The notes under the pieces were generated by a model. It did no database searches. It was not told the DNA's origin and saw only the letters and a list, made by a program, of their open reading frames with translations. Of a DNA stretch of 64,000 nucleotides, positions 1 to 64,000 are shown piece after piece; position 1 is the stretch's first letter, and each line of letters begins with the position of its first letter. Both the position numbers and the translations under genes were made by a program. This stretch comes from Doris montereyensis (Eukaryota > Mollusca > Gastropoda > Nudibranchia > Dorididae): NCBI GenBank assembly GCA_037039925.1, contig JAXRKP010000378.1, positions 67,001-131,000 of the forward strand. The letters run 5' to 3'.

Positions 1-2690
1 GAGTTGGTGATGTTGGCTGGGTAAGGTGGGGAGCTCAGTGACATCCAAATAAGGCCTGACTATTCAATTGTAAAAACAATAACATATATATGAACCAAAC
101 TGTCATTCTTTTCTAATCTTTTAAAACCACCACGGATGATGCTTTCAAAGTCCTGGCAGTTCTACTGTTTTTGTTTTACTTTCGTTCTTCCTTATCATAC
201 CAGTTTTTGGACACATTTGAGATTGTTACATGGTTTGACATGCTTAAAATTTTTAGAATCTAATAGTAATACTAGATACAATGAATTATTAAGAGTACAT
301 TCAAAACAGGAGTGAAAAGTAGAAAATGAAAAAGTACCGCCATTAGAATATTTCCGTGACGACAGATAAAGGGTGGCTAATGTCTTGCTCTTGACTGGAG
401 CACCAGTCTACATAGAAAAATGAAAATAACAGTAGATTAGATTAAATAACATGTAAAAACGCACACATATATAAATATTATATATCTTATGGTGACCATA
501 AATTCCTCATCTTGGAAAATTAGCATTTCATGAATTGAAATAAATGTACCCTAACATAAGATATAGCCTATATAGAGTGGTGTAACGTCAATACAGCTAC
601 ATAAGGATCAGAAGTAGAGGTCATGTAAAGAAAGGAACCTATTCGTGTCATTACATCATCCTACGAGGTTAGAAAGATATTATAAAAGAAGTCCTTGTAA
701 TAAAAATGACCCATTTGTATATAAACTACTGTGCGTTTTCCTTTGTTTCATCAGTTTAGCTGCATTTAACAGCAGTATGACCACCCACTTGAAGACAAAA
801 TACGATCACAACAGATTCTTGTTAGTTATTTTATGGAACAAACAACATAATATATATATTTTGATTGAAATGAGAAATTTTATTGAAATACGGAAATTCT
901 TCAACTGACACATTAAACAGAACTGACCAGCCATACTGATATTATAGCTGTACTGATGTTACACCACTCAAGTGAAATATTTATTGCGATGTATGGGCAG
1001 CTCATTGATTTTAAACATAAATGAGGATGTTAAAGTTTGCTTGAAAACATTCTGTGAGTTACACCACATATATAGACATTGGCATCACCGGGATAGATCC
1101 CTCAGTCTGATTCATGGCAGGTTCCGCACAATAAAACAAAAGCAAAGCATGACATTGGGGCTGGGTTTCAAGCTGCCCATATCTCTAAACCAACACCAGA
1201 TTTTATATTATTTGGATTTCAAACTCCATGATTTATGGGGCATTTAAAGGTCAAACGACCTACCTAGCCTCTGACACGATATGATGATGATGATTAGTGT
1301 TTACTGACAATTACTTTTATTAATGCAACTGTGTGGCAAATCTTCTATTTATGACTCCTGACCACTTTATCACTTAACAAACACAGAGAAATTGATAACA
1401 GCAGTGTTACATAACATTGTATCAGACAAGGTCATCGGTTAACAGGCAGAAAACTATTGAATATATGACTTTAAAAGACCTTAAATTAAATTCTTTTCAC
1501 TTCACAGGGCTGTCCTAAATATCTGAGATTCTTGGGGTCTACGCTTTAAATCTTTACATTATATTTGTGTGGGAAATATTATGGTAATGAGATCGTTTTG
1601 GTGAAATATGCCATTATTCGTTTGTTGATACTCCTTTGCTTTCTTGAGTCTCAATTTATAGTAAGAAAACATTATTTCTCACTGTCCATATACTAGTAGG
1701 AAACCTAAATCAGGAAAAGGAAAAATTTCTCTTTACATGGAAGTACAAATTACAATTGAAGGAAATAACATGACCTGCCTAGAGTTTAGATCTAATAATT
1801 ATAATAGATTTTATATTTATATTATATTATGTAGATTCTATCTATCTGGCTGGAATCAGCTACCTTACTTCTCACACACTGACCTAGAAGCCACAAAATC
1901 AGAATATGGAAGCATGCTTCGATGTCCCGTAGAGGTCAAAAGACTTCAGCGCATGCACGACATTGGAAGAGATGGAGAGGGGTTGTCAGTTAGTGTTTGG
2001 GTAGGGGAAAAAGGGTTAGCCATTAGGCATTTCCCTGTCTTGGTCTAGAAATAAATATTTTCAGAATTGTCTTTCTTTTCTTCATTTATTTCTTAGAAGG
2101 TTGACTCATGGGTTTGGAAGCACTTACTTGGAAATCCTGGCTTTATGTGCATAATGTATCTAACACTAACATTATAATCATTGCCATTCATTGGCCTTGC
2201 CTTTTAATACTTTTATTTTATTTTTCCCCATCATATTCCTTTAAAATTCTTTAACATATCAAATAACTAGTATATAACAGAAGATAAAATAGAGCAAAAT
2301 ACAGCGTGCGACCATAATAAGAATGGATAATGCAGCTAAGCCGGTAATTAATCTCTAAGTCTAGATTCTAGACTAGGATCTCTAGATGAAAATGTAGAGG
2401 AGAAATTAGAGGGAGCAACCCAGTCAGTCAGTCAGAAGTAAAGAAAGGGCAAACTTTATTAACATCTAACGTCGTCTAATTTGCGGCATAGTCTTCCACA
2501 AATATTTCGGAAAGATTTATAGATCATATAAATGCAGGTATAAAGGATAAGCAACAACTTTATTACCCGAAGAAAGTTCGAAACCTTGCAAACAGACGAA
2601 GATAACATGACTGTAAAAGCAACCGACAGCGAGTGACATTGATGGTGATAAAAAATGCATTTGGATTGAAAATCAAGTTAGTTAAGAGGC
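1..2690. other. Upstream non-coding DNA, no gene seen
   Basis: AT-rich sequence with short, unsupported open frames (for example 645-908, 972-1247 and 1737-2048). None has recognisable domains, codon bias or splice context. It may contain distal regulatory DNA of EEA1, or a 5' UTR in its last ~170 bp. Confidence 0.6.
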
Positions 2691-2701
2691 AAGAGTTTTA
2701 T

Positions 2702-2709
2702 ACTTCCGG
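2702..2709 (+). promoter_or_regulatory. ETS/GABP-type site in putative TATA-less promoter
   Basis: ACTTCCGG matches the ETS-family core common in TATA-less housekeeping promoters. It lies about 90 bp before the proposed EEA1 start codon, in a stretch richer in GC than its surroundings. No TATA box is placed convincingly. The promoter role is inferred from position only. Confidence 0.3.
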
Positions 2710-2799
2710 TTGGGTGGACCCTTTTCTGTTGTTGTCATTTTGTCGACTCCCGTGTGTTTTAGGACATAACTCTCCTGGACGAAATAAAGGAATTAAAAT

Positions 2800-63426
<60,627 letters not shown>

Positions 63427-63789
63427 GTAATAAAATATGGCTTTCATTTGTGAGGAAAAGTAAGGTATGAGAAATCCCCTAAGACTTGCTGTTTTTAAAA
63501 GACAGCAGTTGAAAAAGTTATCAACTTACTTTATTATCAAGTTTTTTGTTTTGTTTTTGTTTTTTTTTTTTTTTTTTTCATTTTTTGCTCGAATTTTAAG
63601 CTTTCAGTTTGATTACATTCTTGAGCTGGATGTAATTCTTCACGTAAGATTTTTTGTGAGTTGTTATTTTTCCTCTGTGCCTGACATTTTATGTTTGCAT
63701 GTAATTTTTCTGTGAAATATTACAAAATTAATGGATATATTATTAATCATCACTGAAAAATATCTCATCGTTTTAAAAATCAAAAGGCA

Positions 63790-63790
63790 C

Positions 63791-63873
<83 letters not shown>
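63790..63873. repeat. (TA)n microsatellite
   Basis: About 41 TA units. Confidence 0.97.
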
Positions 63874-63877
<4 letters not shown>

Positions 63878-64000
63878 CTTTCTATGGGTTCAAGCCTGAC
63901 ATGCTGCAAGAAGGCTGGAAACTTTTTGCAATCCATTACCCTGTAAGATTTTCTGATTATTTTCAACATTGTACAAACACGTAGCTTGTTGACACCACAG

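Noticed and set aside
645..2048. Small open frames upstream of EEA1 (87, 91 and 103 residues)
   Set aside because: No domain, codon bias, conserved motif or splice context.

Overview
Eukaryotic, AT-rich, intron-heavy animal DNA. It has no operons, ribosome-binding sites or bacterial genes. The one cellular gene recognised lies on the + strand and is the 5' three-quarters or so of an EEA1 (early endosome antigen 1) ortholog. I assembled about 33 exons between 2800 and 63426 from GT/AG (one GC/AG) boundaries, compatible phases and collinear similarity to remembered vertebrate EEA1. The clearest anchor is VLKQELISVQTLMDKMT at about 34400. The exons sum to about 1,120 codons, about 5% of the 60.6 kb they span. 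The FYVE domain must lie beyond 64000. The repeat content (a LINE with GAAA tail, tRNA-headed SINEs, pogo-like inverted-repeat elements) suggests a mollusc, perhaps a gastropod. That is an inference, not a proof.

Layout. 1-2690: upstream DNA, no gene seen. 2700-2844: putative TATA-less promoter with an ETS-type site, and exon 1. 2845-11166: intron 1, with a full-length LINE (copy A) nested in an older L2/CR1-like reverse transcriptase fragment, and a pogo-like inverted-repeat element. 11167-15995: exon 2 and two alternative C2H2 zinc-finger exons (3a and 3b), with LINE copy B between them. 17703-23029: exons 4-6 and a likely cassette exon. 23285-27000: LINE copy C inside an older dispersed repeat. 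27669-63426: exons 7-32 encoding continuous coiled coil, with introns full of minisatellites, microsatellites, SINEs and inverted-repeat elements.

How it works together. EEA1 is a dimeric tether on early endosomes. Its N-terminal C2H2 finger binds Rab5-GTP, a long coiled coil spans the gap, and the C-terminal FYVE domain binds PI3P. In this window the finger is encoded twice. Both finger exons start in phase 0 and end in phase 2, so a productive mRNA can carry only one. Six lesions interrupt the reading frame (four apparent 1-nt losses, one 1-nt gain and one TAG). Most lie in short homopolymers, and every splice site is intact, so sequencing or assembly error is likelier than a pseudogene.

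The most unusual observations are: the paired zinc-finger exons; minisatellites in three introns whose first repeat unit is the exon's own 5' splice site; exon 25 lying between an acceptor-like array and a donor-like array; and a LINE insertion with one pair of target-site duplications but two 5' ends, as expected from template jumping.
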